This document shows, piece after piece, positions 24,703 through 34,361 of a DNA stretch of 64,000 bases. Source of the stretch: an uncultured Clostridia bacterium (lineage in GTDB: Bacteria > Bacillota > Clostridia > Oscillospirales > CAG-272); contig CAOKAC010000001.1 in NCBI GenBank assembly GCA_948466345.1, forward strand, positions 62,001 to 126,000, read 5' to 3'. Made by a program: the position numbers and the translations under genes. The notes beneath the pieces were generated by a model. It was not told where the DNA came from and did no database searches. It saw only the letters and a list, made by a program, of their open reading frames with translations. Numbering within the stretch: the first letter of the stretch is position 1; each line of letters starts with the position of its first letter.

Positions 24703-25206
24703 GTGAGTTGTAATAACAAAATTTCATCTAGCGATGTACTGCGTTCTGAAGAAATAATAACGCTTATGGGCATCTATAGAGAAGAGTGGAAATATCGTGA
24801 TGGTGCCTTTATGTCTACTTTCTTAAAATTTTCGTTACTGTCTTTACTTATCACCTTTTTCCCAAATCTAATAGGCAGAATCGGTTTTGACCAAAGCGCA
24901 CCATTGCTAGAAAGTATTCCATCTTTTATTTTTTCGATTTTTGGCATCATCTGCGCTCTGTTTGGTTTGTTCTATTCCTCTGCCGAAGCGCAAAGAATCG
25001 TACAAATTGATAATGCGTATAAACGCTTGATGGCACAGCTTCCGGAAGACGCCAGGGTAAAAATGCTGAACAATACTATAGGCAACAGTAAAAATATAAT
25101 CAAAAGAATCCAATTAGTACGTTTAAATAAAGTTCTGTACTACGCATATCTAATCCCGATTGGTTTAGCCATTCTTAATTTTGTTCTTATAATCCTTGAC
25201 AAATAG
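24703..25206 (+). CDS. Three-helix membrane protein, SLATT-like, candidate effector
   Basis: A 167-residue protein starting at GTG, with GGAGG 10 bases upstream. An N-terminal amphipathic helix (SEEIITLMGIYREEWKYRDG) leads into hydrophobic segments at residues about 37-58, 71-93 and 146-165, with a cytoplasmic loop (AYKRLMAQLPEDARVKM). That layout is like SLATT and other small membrane effectors paired with nucleotide-signalling enzymes. Only ~30 bases lie between the tRNA terminator and its ribosome site, so no promoter of its own is visible. The nucleotidyltransferase gene follows. Confidence 0.6.
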   Translation: MSCNNKISSSDVLRSEEIITLMGIYREEWKYRDGAFMSTFLKFSLLSLLITFFPNLIGRIGFDQSAPLLESIPSFIFSIFGIICALFGLFYSSAEAQRIVQIDNAYKRLMAQLPEDARVKMLNNTIGNSKNIIKRIQLVRLNKVLYYAYLIPIGLAILNFVLIILDK

Positions 25207-25223
25207 ATTTTTTGTGCTATACT
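25196..25223 (+). promoter_or_regulatory. Promoter of the nucleotidyltransferase gene
   Basis: TTGACA (25196-25201), 16 bases, TATACT (25218-25223). It overlaps the end of the membrane-protein gene. Confidence 0.75.
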
Positions 25224-25247
25224 TTAACGATTTAATCTTGAAGTTAA

Positions 25248-25940
25248 ATGGATGGCATGGGCGAAAAGAAAAACTTTATGTATCATTACATTGAAGACAA
25301 AGAATTTTTGAAGCGCATGAAAAGTTTTTGTTCGGGAATCATAAACCAGCTTGTGCAAAGAATTAACAACGATTCTATTATGACAGTTGAGGCATACTTG
25401 GTTGGCAGCGGCGCAAAAAATCTTATAACGCAAAATGCCAATGAGCCAATTGAGCTCGATTATAATCTTTGTGTTAATAAGATATATGTTTTTCGTTTTA
25501 ATAACCCCATGGAAATAAAAGAGTATATCAAAAAACATTTTAATGTAGTTCTGAAAAACAATGGTTGGAGCGATTGTCAAGACTCTACTTCTGCATTATC
25601 TACAAACAAAATTTATTTCACCAAAGGAAATAAAACAAAATTCGATATTGATCTTGCTATCGTTCGTGAAAACAATCGAGGGTGGGAACGTTTAATTCAC
25701 AATAAAACCGGAATAGTCGTTTTGGACCAGTGGTATTGGAACGAGACGCCCAACGCAAGAGATTTAGTCAATAAAGCTTGTGATATTAAAGATAGCAATT
25801 TATGGAAGAAAGTCAGAGAGTTCTATCTGGATAAGAAAAATATGTACTTGCGCAGAGGTGACCGTGACCATCCATCCTTTATCGTGTATATAGAAACCAT
25901 CAACGAAATATACAGCAAACACTTATTATACAAACGGTAA
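25248..25940 (+). CDS. Stand-alone pol-beta-type nucleotidyltransferase
   Basis: A 230-residue protein with the nucleotidyltransferase motif set: YLVGSGAKN (the GS turn), IELDYNL (first two acids, E-x-D) and TKFDIDLAIV (third acid). There is no HEPN, OAS1-C or HD domain. Related single-domain proteins are common in Firmicutes, with no function known to me. The fold is shared with CD-NTases, tRNA-modifying and antibiotic-modifying enzymes. It has its own promoter; the ribosome site is weak, so the exact ATG (25248, 25257 or 25278) is uncertain. Confidence 0.75.
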   Translation: MDGMGEKKNFMYHYIEDKEFLKRMKSFCSGIINQLVQRINNDSIMTVEAYLVGSGAKNLITQNANEPIELDYNLCVNKIYVFRFNNPMEIKEYIKKHFNVVLKNNGWSDCQDSTSALSTNKIYFTKGNKTKFDIDLAIVRENNRGWERLIHNKTGIVVLDQWYWNETPNARDLVNKACDIKDSNLWKKVREFYLDKKNMYLRRGDRDHPSFIVYIETINEIYSKHLLYKR

Positions 25941-25947
25941 AAAAGGC

Positions 25948-25976
25948 TTGATTTTACCAAATTAAGAGAGTATAAT
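25948..25976 (+). promoter_or_regulatory. Promoter of the MFS gene
   Basis: TTGATT (25948-25953), 17 bases, TATAAT (25971-25976). Confidence 0.75.
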
Positions 25977-26009
25977 CTGAATGATTTTATACTGCAAAGG
26001 ATTAACCCC

Positions 26010-27242
26010 ATGATACAAAGTCCCTCTCTCACAAAGCTTGCCTGCTATATGTCAAATGCTTCCATGGCGGCGGTAGCGTGTATTTCCCCTCTGCTGTTCG
26101 TCACCTTCCACAGCCTATATGGTATTTCCTATGGAAAGCTTGGTTTTTTGGTTCTAATCAATTTTTGCACCCAATTGTGTGTAGATTTGATATTTTCCTT
26201 TTATTCTCACAAATTTAATATACCTAAAACAGTACGAGCGATGCCCTTACTCACCATTATAGGGCTGGCGGTTTACGGAATTTTTCCCGTGCTCTTTCCC
26301 CAACAGGTATATATCTTTTTGGTAATGGGTACCATGATATTCTCCGCTGCGGCTGGTCTTGCAGAAGTACTCACCAGTCCAGTGATTGCCGCACTTCCTT
26401 CCAATAACCCAGAACGGGATATGAGTCGCGCCCATTCCATATATGCCTGGGGCGTGGCTGTAGTCGTTTTACTGAGTACTCTGTACCTGCAGGTGTTTGG
26501 CAGAGAAGTTTGGTATATTCTTGTGCTGCTTTGGATCAGTATCCCGCTGGCGGCATTTGTCCTATTTATGTGCGCGCAAATTCCACCCTTGGAAACACAA
26601 GAAAGCAGTGCAGCCACTGGAAAACTTTTTAAAAATCCTATTTTGATTTTATGTGTGCTATGTATTTTTTTAGGCGGTGCCAGTGAAGGAACCATGACCC
26701 AATGGTGCTCCAGCTATTTGGAGGCAGCCTTGAAAATACCGAAGCTATGGGGCGATATCTTTGGAGTCGCCGCATTTGCAGTCCTTCTTGGACTGGGCAG
26801 AACGCTTTATGCAAAGTTCGGCAAGAATATTTCCACATATCTTTTGCTTGGATTTGCAGGCGCATTTGTTTGCTATGTCACGGCGGCACTCTCTCCCTCC
26901 CCTGTGATCGGTCTGATCGGCTGCATGCTTACGGGGTTTTGTGTGTCTATGCTTTGGCCCGGCACCTTAATTTACACCACAGAAGCGATTCCCCGCGCCG
27001 GTGTAGCCATTTACGCGCTCCTTGCAGCCGGCGGAGATTTAGGCAGTTCTGTAGCGCCCCAGTTGATGGGAAGCATCACAGATGCAGTGGCCGGCGGAAA
27101 GCTTGCCGCTTCCTTTCCGGGAGATTTATCGCCTGAACAGGTGGGGTTTAAAGCGGGAATGCTGATTGCCGCGCTGTTTCCCTTGCTAGGAACAGCTGTA
27201 GTAATCGTTTTAAAAAAAGCAATAAGAAAGCAGCAAAAATAA
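26010..27242 (+). CDS. MFS transporter
   Basis: A 410-residue protein with twelve predicted membrane helices and a short central loop (PPLETQESSAATGKLFKNP). Features such as FLGGASEGTMTQWCSSYLE at the start of the second half recall fucose/glucose-permease-like MFS members, which points to a sugar or small organic substrate. This is a weak inference. It is transcribed alone, with AAAGGA before the ATG and a terminator hairpin at 27280-27307. Confidence 0.88.
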   Translation: MIQSPSLTKLACYMSNASMAAVACISPLLFVTFHSLYGISYGKLGFLVLINFCTQLCVDLIFSFYSHKFNIPKTVRAMPLLTIIGLAVYGIFPVLFPQQVYIFLVMGTMIFSAAAGLAEVLTSPVIAALPSNNPERDMSRAHSIYAWGVAVVVLLSTLYLQVFGREVWYILVLLWISIPLAAFVLFMCAQIPPLETQESSAATGKLFKNPILILCVLCIFLGGASEGTMTQWCSSYLEAALKIPKLWGDIFGVAAFAVLLGLGRTLYAKFGKNISTYLLLGFAGAFVCYVTAALSPSPVIGLIGCMLTGFCVSMLWPGTLIYTTEAIPRAGVAIYALLAAGGDLGSSVAPQLMGSITDAVAGGKLAASFPGDLSPEQVGFKAGMLIAALFPLLGTAVVIVLKKAIRKQQK

Positions 27243-27279
27243 GCCCCCCCCGCTTCAATACCTGCTGTTATACACAATA

Positions 27280-27307
27280 AAAAGCTGCAGAATTTCTGCG
27301 GCTTTCC
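27280..27307 (+). terminator. Terminator after the MFS gene
   Basis: AAAGCTGCAGAA pairs with TTCTGCGGCTTT. Confidence 0.65.
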
Positions 27308-27378
27308 TTATGGAACAAAATAAGAATCGCAAGGATGACTGAAATCTCATTCATGTAGATTTATCATATAAAAATCCA

Positions 27379-27408
27379 TTGACTATTCCTGCCTGTATGT
27401 GATACAAT
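27379..27408 (+). promoter_or_regulatory. Promoter of the potassium-uptake operon
   Basis: TTGACT (27379-27384), 18 bases, TACAAT (27403-27408). Confidence 0.65.
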
Positions 27409-27471
27409 AGCCCATGCGAAGAAGTACTTTTTACAAATTCACATTTGTGTCAATAGTGAAGAGGATTGCAC

Positions 27472-28875
27472 ATGCTTGAAATAGCCCCCCAAAAAAGAAC
27501 TGCGCATCTTTCTGCCGCACAAACAATCATGGCAGGATTCATCTGCATGATTTTCATCGGCGCTCTTTTGCTAAATTTGCCCATTGCCAGCAAATCCGGT
27601 GAAAGCGTAGGATTTATCAATGCACTTTTTACCGCCACCTCTGCAAATTGCGTTACAGGGCTGGTAGTCGTCAATACGATGGCCCATTGGACACTCTTTG
27701 GAAAAGCGGTCATATTGATCCTGATCCAAATCGGAGCATTGGGCTTTATGACGCTTATAACCGCGGCCATGATTCTGGTACGCCGGAACATTTCTCTACG
27801 AAGCCGGCAGACGATACAAACATCTTTCAATCAGGATAACATTGGCGGCATGGTCCGTCTTGTAAAGCGAGTGGTTCTCATTACCATTACTTTTGAGGCT
27901 TTAGGCGCTATTTTTCTGGCTCTATTCTTTTGGGCCGGCGGAACAATGAGCCTGCCAAGAGCACTTGGGCAGGGCGTCTTCCATGCGGTGTCCGCGTTTT
28001 GCAATGCAGGATTTGATAATATCGGTACGAATAGTCTCGTTTCTCTCCAAAAAAATGTTCCTATTAATTTTATAATCATGACGCTGATTGTGGCCGGTGG
28101 TATCGGCTTCCATGTTTGGACAGAAATTGTACGCATGATAAAAAATAAAGAAAAGCGCTCCCTGCGCTTCCGGTTGCATCGGCTCAGTCTGCATAGCAAA
28201 ATTGTCTTTACCATGACTGGCATTTTGATTCTCGTTGGCGCGCTCTTTTTTCTGATTATAGAATGGTCCAACCCACATACGTTGGGAGAGATGCCCGTGT
28301 GGGAAAAGCTGCAGGCGTCACTGTTTCAATCGGTGACGCTGCGTACCGCCGGATTTAACACGATCCCCCAAGATGGACTGACGGAAATTTCGCAATTTGT
28401 TTCCTGCATTCTTATGCTCATCGGCGGTTCCCCTTCCGGTACGGCTGGCGGAATCAAAACAGTTACCATCGGAATTGTTATTATTTCTATGGTATCTGTA
28501 ATTCGGGGCCGCAATAAGTTGGAGGCTTTTGGCCGTTCCCTTCCATTGGACCTTCTGCAAAAGGCGTTGAGCGTGGCCTCTATCATGTTCATTGTTGTAT
28601 TTGTCTCCACTACTTTGCTGTATTTTACAGAGCTGGATAATCCATATCCACACACATTTTTGGATCTGCTCTTTGAAACCTGCTCCGCTGCAGGTACGGT
28701 AGGTGTAACAACGGGTATTACGCCGCATTTATCTGATGCGGGAAAAATCGTACTCATTTTTTGTATGTATATAGGGCGACTGAGTCCCATCACGGTAGTG
28801 GTGGCGCTGAATAAAAAACTGCGCGCGGGAGACGACAGCATTGGACTGCCGGAAGAGCGCGTTACGATAGGTTAA
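27472..28875 (+). CDS. TrkH/KtrB-type potassium channel subunit
   Basis: A 467-residue membrane protein of the Trk/Ktr/HKT superfamily. It has four repeated membrane-pore-membrane units whose selectivity-filter glycines are visible in ATSANCVTGLVV, SAFCNAGFDNIG, VTLRTAGFNTI and CSAAGTVGVTTGI. It moves K+ across the membrane together with the cytoplasmic TrkA-like subunit encoded 15 bases downstream. I chose the second in-frame start, the ATG at 27472, after GAGGA. Confidence 0.95.
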   Translation: MLEIAPQKRTAHLSAAQTIMAGFICMIFIGALLLNLPIASKSGESVGFINALFTATSANCVTGLVVVNTMAHWTLFGKAVILILIQIGALGFMTLITAAMILVRRNISLRSRQTIQTSFNQDNIGGMVRLVKRVVLITITFEALGAIFLALFFWAGGTMSLPRALGQGVFHAVSAFCNAGFDNIGTNSLVSLQKNVPINFIIMTLIVAGGIGFHVWTEIVRMIKNKEKRSLRFRLHRLSLHSKIVFTMTGILILVGALFFLIIEWSNPHTLGEMPVWEKLQASLFQSVTLRTAGFNTIPQDGLTEISQFVSCILMLIGGSPSGTAGGIKTVTIGIVIISMVSVIRGRNKLEAFGRSLPLDLLQKALSVASIMFIVVFVSTTLLYFTELDNPYPHTFLDLLFETCSAAGTVGVTTGITPHLSDAGKIVLIFCMYIGRLSPITVVVALNKKLRAGDDSIGLPEERVTIG

Positions 28876-28890
28876 GGAGAATAATCCATT

Positions 28891-29535
28891 ATGGGCAAAC
28901 AAGGAAATCGAAATTTTGCAGTGCTTGGGCTGGGGCACTTTGGTATGAGCATTATCCATACGCTTTCTGAATTCGATGTAAATATCATGGCGTGTGACCG
29001 GGACGAGGCGAAACTTCAGTTGGCAACCGAATACGCCACACATGTTGTACGGGCCGACATGGCGGACGAAAACGCACTGGCTCGCATGGGACTTGGAAAC
29101 TTCGATGTAATCGTTCTTGCAATCGGAACGGACTTTGAAGCATCTCAAATTGCTACTATGATTGCAAAAGAACACGGGGCAAAATATGTCATTGTGAAAG
29201 CCCGTAATCTGCGGCAAAAAAAGATTTTGGAAAGCATCGGCGCAGATGAGGTAATTCTGCCGGAACATGAAATCGGGGCTAAGCTGGCCAGACGCCTTGC
29301 CAGCCCCAACATCATGGATATATTAGACGATTCAGAATTTTACACCATTACGGAAATGCACCCACTGGACGAGTGGCTGGATCAAACCATTCGAGAGTCG
29401 GATGTTCGCAGAAAACACAACATTACAATACTGGCAATTCGGCGGGGAGATACGTTTATTATTCCGGTTTCTCCTTCCGATGTGCTCACCCAAGAAGATG
29501 TGCTGATCGTGCTGAACGAAAAAAAACGAACTTAA
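28891..29535 (+). CDS. TrkA/KtrA-type potassium uptake regulatory subunit
   Basis: A 214-residue cytoplasmic protein. An N-terminal RCK_N Rossmann domain (FAVLGLGHFGMSI, then acidic D in MACDRDEAK) binds nucleotide, and a C-terminal RCK_C domain begins about residue 140. It gates the channel subunit encoded upstream. AAGGAG precedes the ATG. In Gram-positive bacteria the C domain often binds c-di-AMP; this is family knowledge, not seen here. Confidence 0.95.
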   Translation: MGKQGNRNFAVLGLGHFGMSIIHTLSEFDVNIMACDRDEAKLQLATEYATHVVRADMADENALARMGLGNFDVIVLAIGTDFEASQIATMIAKEHGAKYVIVKARNLRQKKILESIGADEVILPEHEIGAKLARRLASPNIMDILDDSEFYTITEMHPLDEWLDQTIRESDVRRKHNITILAIRRGDTFIIPVSPSDVLTQEDVLIVLNEKKRT

Positions 29536-29550
29536 CGCGCGGGGCATGAA

Positions 29551-30228
29551 ATGATGAGTCAGACGACATTCGCGCTGCGGGATTTCTTTCCCTTTTGGGA
29601 TCAGTTAGAACCGGCGCAAAGAGAAGAACTGTCCGAGCACTGCCAGCTGCACCATTTTTCCAAAGGAGAGAGAATCCATACAGAAAAGAAACAATGTATG
29701 GGGTTGCTGCTCATTCAAAGTGGTCAGCTGCGGGCTCTGATTTTATCCGAAGCAGGAAGGGAAATCACGCTGTACCGACTATATACATTAGACATTTGCC
29801 TCTTTTCTGCTTCCTGTATGATGCGCAATATTCAGTTTGACATTCAAATGGAGATAGAAGAAGATACCCACGCTTTTGTGGTCCCTCCTCTGCTGTATGA
29901 TAAGCTGTGCCGTCAATCTGCTTTGATGGCCAACTATACAAACGAACTGCTGGGATCTCGCTTTTCCAATGTGATGTGGACACTGGAGCAAATTTTATTT
30001 AAAAGTATGGATAGCCGGCTGGCTCGTTCCCTGCTGGAGCGAGCCCTGGGAGATAACACAACAAAATTACATGTTACCCACGAGTGGCTGGCTAGAGATT
30101 TAGGCAGCGCCCGCGAAGTCGTAACACGCTTGCTGAAATACTTTCGGGACGAGGGGTGGATCGCATTGTCCCGGGGATGTATTGAGCTGCTGGATGAAAA
30201 AAAGCTGCGTGAGGTTGCTGATGGGTAA
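29551..30228 (+). CDS. Crp/Fnr-family transcriptional regulator
   Basis: A 225-residue regulator. Residues about 12-125 form the cyclic-nucleotide-type sensory barrel, and residues about 150-215 form a winged HTH (VTHEWLARDLGSAREVVTRL). The sensory domain has FSASCMMRNI with one cysteine, like the CooA/Fnr-type proteins of anaerobes that lie beside redox or oxygen-defence genes. It is followed by ferritin, so control of iron or oxidative stress is plausible. The strong terminator after it means that ferritin has its own transcript. Confidence 0.9.
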   Translation: MMSQTTFALRDFFPFWDQLEPAQREELSEHCQLHHFSKGERIHTEKKQCMGLLLIQSGQLRALILSEAGREITLYRLYTLDICLFSASCMMRNIQFDIQMEIEEDTHAFVVPPLLYDKLCRQSALMANYTNELLGSRFSNVMWTLEQILFKSMDSRLARSLLERALGDNTTKLHVTHEWLARDLGSAREVVTRLLKYFRDEGWIALSRGCIELLDEKKLREVADG

Positions 30229-30257
30229 AAAACTGTGACTATGTCACAGTTTTTTTA
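30229..30257 (+). terminator. Terminator after the Crp/Fnr-type gene
   Basis: AAAACTGTGAC, TAT, GTCACAGTTTT with further T. Confidence 0.9.
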
Positions 30258-30314
30258 TAAACCAAGCAGTATAATAGGATAAAGTCAAATATTTTGATAT
30301 AAGGAGAAATGACA

Positions 30315-30827
30315 ATGGATAAAAAAGTAAAGGAACTGCTCAATGAGCAGATTATGAAGGAATTTTATTCAGCCTACCTGTATTTGGATATGGCAAACTA
30401 CTACGGGGATGAAGGATTGGAAGGATTTCAAAATTGGTTTGAAATCCAGGCGCAGGAGGAGCGGGACCACGCTATGCTGATGCGCACCTACCTGATGAAC
30501 AACGGAGAAAAGGTCACGCTGCTGCCTATTGCGGCGCCAGCAGAAAACTACAGTTCCTTTGACGAACCGCTGTATAAAACACTGGAACACGAAAAGACCG
30601 TTACCGAATCCATTCATACGATTTTTGCCGCTGCGAACGAAATCCACGATTTTCGTGCAATGGAATTTCTCAATTGGTTTGTAAAAGAGCAGGCGGAGGA
30701 AGAGAAAAATGCAGGAGATCTGATTAAAAAATATCAGTTGTTCGGCAGCGACGCCAAAGGTTTGTATCAGCTTGACCAGGAACTGAAAGCACGGATATAT
30801 TCTGCGCCGTCTCTGATATTAGACTAA
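30315..30827 (+). CDS. Ferritin
   Basis: A 170-residue non-heme ferritin. The ferroxidase ligands are visible as E in LNEQIMKEFYSAYLYLDMA, E and H in AQEERDHA, and E in EQAEEEKNAGDL. It oxidises and stores iron in a 24-mer shell. I chose the ATG at 30315, which has AAGGAG 9 bases upstream. An AT-rich region and a new promoter follow. Confidence 0.95.
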   Translation: MDKKVKELLNEQIMKEFYSAYLYLDMANYYGDEGLEGFQNWFEIQAQEERDHAMLMRTYLMNNGEKVTLLPIAAPAENYSSFDEPLYKTLEHEKTVTESIHTIFAAANEIHDFRAMEFLNWFVKEQAEEEKNAGDLIKKYQLFGSDAKGLYQLDQELKARIYSAPSLILD

Positions 30828-30877
30828 TTTTATATAAAAGAAATTTGCAAATTTAGACACAAATGTTCATAAAATGG

Positions 30878-30906
30878 TTGCAATATAATCACAAACGTGG
30901 TATAAT
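30878..30906 (+). promoter_or_regulatory. Promoter of the lipoprotein gene
   Basis: TTGCAA (30878-30883), 17 bases, TATAAT (30901-30906). A ~70-base leader follows. Confidence 0.75.
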
Positions 30907-30977
30907 ATGAGTCGGCCTTTCATACATATCACTAAGGAAAGGTTTGTAAAAATTTTAATCAGAAAGGACTTATACCC

Positions 30978-31346
30978 ATGAAAAAAGTTTTTGTATTGTC
31001 AATGGCACTTTTGCTTTGTGTCATGTCCGTATTCGTTGGCTGCTCTTCTAAGAACGAGCTGGAGAACTATGCGAAAGCACAGCAAAGCGAGCTGGACAAA
31101 ACTCCAATGGAAGGATTTGCAGTAGATTGTTCTGTAGACGGCAATTCTTTGGTTTACACCTACAAATATGATATGGAAGGTTTAGAGTTGACCGAAGATG
31201 TTGCCAAGAGCACATTGGACCTGCTCGATTCTTCTTCTGAGGCAATTCTTGCAGCTGTACAGGCAGAAGTATCCTCTTGCGAATCTATCTTTATTAAGAT
31301 TGCAGACGCAGATGGAAAAGTTCTGGCTGAGAAGGAATATAAATAA
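30978..31346 (+). CDS. DUF4854-type lipoprotein
   Basis: A 122-residue protein with a lipoprotein signal peptide (MKKVFVLSMALLLCVMSVFV, then the lipobox FVGC at Cys 22). The mature part has the DUF4854 layout: an N-terminal helix ending in LDKTPM, then short beta strands (VDGNSLVYTYKYDMEG). It is membrane-anchored on the outside of the cell. Function unknown. It ends at a bidirectional terminator facing pflA. Confidence 0.85.
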   Translation: MKKVFVLSMALLLCVMSVFVGCSSKNELENYAKAQQSELDKTPMEGFAVDCSVDGNSLVYTYKYDMEGLELTEDVAKSTLDLLDSSSEAILAAVQAEVSSCESIFIKIADADGKVLAEKEYK

Positions 31347-31358
31347 TTTATATTAAAG

Positions 31359-31392
31359 AAAGGCGCCGGTTTGTTTAAACCGGCGCCTTTTT
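31359..31392. terminator. Bidirectional terminator
   Basis: A perfect stem AAAGGCGCCGGTTT with AAACCGGCGCCTTT, flanked by A and T runs, between convergent genes. Confidence 0.9.
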
Positions 31393-32101
31393 ATTTGCAG
31401 TTGTTTACTATGTCCCAAAGCGGCTGCATAGCGGCTTGGTCTGCCTCAGGGATTGCCTGCAGCGGAAACGGAATATTCAGCGCATCATACTTTTCTAGGC
31501 ATAGTTTTCGAAATGGAAGCAGTTCAAGCCTTTCCAAATTGGAAAACTGGATAGCCATTTTTTGCAAAGCCGCCGCACTGGCAGGCGTATCGTTAATTGT
31601 GGGAACGATTACCTGACGAATCCAAAGTGGAATCCCCATTTGCCGGGTTAGGTGCAGAAAGTTCAGCACCCTTTTTAAATTGCCTCTGCAATATTGGCGG
31701 TACTCTTCTTCCGTTGTAAATTTCAAATCTGCAATTACAAGATCGGTATACTCCAGCACAGCTTGTGCTCCCTCTAAATCGGATGTGCCGGCAGTACAGA
31801 TAGCGGTGTGGAGCCCCGCCGCTTTTGCACCCCGCAGCAGTTCTGCTGCAAAAGCGCTTTGCAACAGCGGTTCGCCACCAGACAAAGTAATTCCGCCGTT
31901 CTCTCCAAAATAGGATTTATACCGGAGAGCCTTTTCTAAAATCTCCTTTGATGTATACAGCGTTCCGCCGGACATGTCCCAGGTTTCCGGATTGTGGCAA
32001 TAGGCACACCGCAACGGACAACCTTGAAAAAAAACTACGAATCGAATACCCGGGCCTTCTAAAGTTCCGAGCGTTTGGAATGCATTGATTCTTCCTTGCA
32101 T
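31391..32101 (-). CDS. pflA: Pyruvate formate-lyase activating enzyme
   Basis: A 236-residue radical SAM enzyme. The cluster motif is CPLRCAYCHNPETW, and GGITLSGGEPLLQ is the conserved GGEP element. It generates the glycyl radical in PflB, whose gene lies 10 bases upstream. I chose the ATG at 32101 after AAGGGGCGG; an upstream GTG overlaps the pflB stop. Confidence 0.95.
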   Translation of the reverse strand: MQGRINAFQTLGTLEGPGIRFVVFFQGCPLRCAYCHNPETWDMSGGTLYTSKEILEKALRYKSYFGENGGITLSGGEPLLQSAFAAELLRGAKAAGLHTAICTAGTSDLEGAQAVLEYTDLVIADLKFTTEEEYRQYCRGNLKRVLNFLHLTRQMGIPLWIRQVIVPTINDTPASAAALQKMAIQFSNLERLELLPFRKLCLEKYDALNIPFPLQAIPEADQAAMQPLWDIVNNCK

Positions 32102-32111
32102 GTCCCGCCCC

Positions 32112-34334
32112 TTAAATTGCACTGTGGAAGGTACGGCGAATGACTTCCTTCTGCTGTTCCCTGCTTAGCTTGTGGAAATTTACCGCATAACCGGAAACAC
32201 GAATAGTAAGGTTGGGGTACTTTTCCGGGTCATTATATGCCTCTTCCAGCATTTCGCGGTTCAATACATTTACATTCAGATGGTGCGCCCCTTGATCAAA
32301 ATATCCGTCCAACATTGCGCACAGGTTTGCATGGCGCTCTTCACAGGTTTTGCCAAGGGCGTCTGGAATAATAGAAAAAGTGTTGGAAATTCCGTCCTTA
32401 CAATACTGATAGGGTATTTTTGCTACAGAGTTCAGAGCAGCAAGGGCTCCGTTTTTCTCCCTTCCATGCATAGGATTTGCACCTGGTGCAAAGGCTTCTC
32501 CAGCTTTTCTGCCGTCCGGGGTGGACCCTGTTTTTTTACCATATACCACATTTGACGTGATGGTCAAAACAGACAGGGTATGTTCCGCTTCCTTATACAA
32601 TGGATGTCTGCAAAGAGCTCGGTAAAATTGCTCCATTTGGGAAGCGGCAATGGTATCCACCCGATCATCGTCGTTACCGTATGCCGGGTATTCCCCGTTA
32701 ACCACAAAATCCCGGATTAAACCGGTTTCCGGATCCCGAACGCATTTGACCTGAGCAAATTTAATAGCGGACAGGGAATCTGCCAAAACGCTAAGCCCGG
32801 CCGCGCCAAAAGCCATATACCGGTGTACCTGGGTATCATGGAGCGCCATCTGGGTCTTTTCATAGGCATACTTGTCATGCATGTAGTGGATCACGTTCAT
32901 GGTGTTGGCATACACACCCGCCAGCCAGTCCCGGTATATATCCAGGCGGGCGCATACGGCGTCGTAGTCCAAAACCTCATCCGGATACGGTTCCATCTCC
33001 GGTCCCATTTGAATATTTTTCATTTCGTCCCGCCCGCCATTGAGCGCCAACAGCAACAGCTTTGCTAAGTTGGCCCTAGCGCCGAAAAACTGCATATCCT
33101 TCCCTACCCGCATAGCGGAGACGCAGCAGGCAATTGCATAATCGTCGCCGTAATAGGGGCGCATTAAGTCGTCATTTTCGTATTGAATAGCACAGGTATC
33201 TGTAGAAATAGAAGCGCAGTATTTTTTAAACGGCTCTGGCAGCTGCTGGGACCACAAAATTGTAAGATTTGGTTCCGGAGCGGCGCCCAAGTTGCACAGC
33301 GTGTGCAAAATCCGGAAAGAGGTTTTTGTGACCAGCGTTCTGCCGTCCTCGCCCATACCGCCTACCGCTTCGGTGATCCACATAGGATCGCCTCCAAAAA
33401 GCTCATTATATGCGGGAGTACGCAAATGACGTGCCATTCGCAGCTTCATTACAAACTGGTCGATCAACTCCTGGGCGTCTGCTTCCGTAAGAATACCTTC
33501 TTGTATATCTCTCTGAATATAAATATCTAAAAATGTAGATACCCGGCCCAGGCTCATAGCGGCTCCGTTTTGCTCTTTAATGGCGCCTAAATATCCAAAA
33601 TATACCCACTGCACCGCCTCCCTGGCGTTTTGCGCAGGCCCGGAAATATCATATCCGTACATAGCGGCCATTTCCTTCAAATATCCCAAAAAGCGGATCT
33701 GCTGGAATAGCTCTTCACTGAGACGGATGCTCTCCACATTCATTTCGCCTTGTCCGACAACGGCTTTATCCTTCTTTTTTTCTTCGATTAATTTGTCTAT
33801 GCCGTACAGCGCCACTCTTCTGTAGTCCCCGATGATTCTGCCCCTGCCGTAAGCGTCAGGCAGGCCGGTGATAATACCGCATCGTCTGACATTTCGCATT
33901 TCTTCTGTATATACCCGGTATACGCCATCGTTATGGGTGGTTCTGTATTGAAACTCGTCCTCCACTTTGTCAGAAAGCGTATATCCGTATGCAGCGCAGG
34001 CTTCTCTTGCCATTTTGATGCCGCCGAAAGGGTTGACACCACGCCGCAGAGGCGCGTCCGTCTGCAATCCGACGATCAGTTCGTCTTCCTTGTCTAAATA
34101 GCCGGGTGCATAGTTGAGCAGAGAGGATACCGTCTGCGTTTCCACATCCAGCACACCGCCCCGTTCCCGCTCTAAGGCAAGCAGTGCGTCCAATTTTTTC
34201 CGCAGACGCATTGTTCTTTCTGTGGGTGCGGCAAGAAAGGCCGCATCTCCTGTGTAGGGAGTATAGTTTTTTTGAATAAAATCACGTACATCAATGTTTT
34301 TTGTCCAACTTCCTTCTTTGAAATCTGCAGCCAT
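32112..34334 (-). CDS. pflB: Formate C-acetyltransferase (pyruvate formate-lyase)
   Basis: A 740-residue glycyl radical enzyme converting pyruvate and CoA to acetyl-CoA and formate. The adjacent active-site cysteines are in AIACCVSAM, and the radical glycine is in RVSGYAVNF about 25 residues from the C-terminus (residue about 715). GGAGG precedes the ATG. Its leader contains a ZTP riboswitch with a terminator, so transcription should rise when ZTP accumulates, that is when 10-formyl-tetrahydrofolate runs short. Formate made here can recharge that pool. Confidence 0.97.
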   Translation of the reverse strand: MAADFKEGSWTKNIDVRDFIQKNYTPYTGDAAFLAAPTERTMRLRKKLDALLALERERGGVLDVETQTVSSLLNYAPGYLDKEDELIVGLQTDAPLRRGVNPFGGIKMAREACAAYGYTLSDKVEDEFQYRTTHNDGVYRVYTEEMRNVRRCGIITGLPDAYGRGRIIGDYRRVALYGIDKLIEEKKKDKAVVGQGEMNVESIRLSEELFQQIRFLGYLKEMAAMYGYDISGPAQNAREAVQWVYFGYLGAIKEQNGAAMSLGRVSTFLDIYIQRDIQEGILTEADAQELIDQFVMKLRMARHLRTPAYNELFGGDPMWITEAVGGMGEDGRTLVTKTSFRILHTLCNLGAAPEPNLTILWSQQLPEPFKKYCASISTDTCAIQYENDDLMRPYYGDDYAIACCVSAMRVGKDMQFFGARANLAKLLLLALNGGRDEMKNIQMGPEMEPYPDEVLDYDAVCARLDIYRDWLAGVYANTMNVIHYMHDKYAYEKTQMALHDTQVHRYMAFGAAGLSVLADSLSAIKFAQVKCVRDPETGLIRDFVVNGEYPAYGNDDDRVDTIAASQMEQFYRALCRHPLYKEAEHTLSVLTITSNVVYGKKTGSTPDGRKAGEAFAPGANPMHGREKNGALAALNSVAKIPYQYCKDGISNTFSIIPDALGKTCEERHANLCAMLDGYFDQGAHHLNVNVLNREMLEEAYNDPEKYPNLTIRVSGYAVNFHKLSREQQKEVIRRTFHSAI

Positions 34335-34361
34335 TTGCTTCCTCCTTTGATTGGCAGCGAC

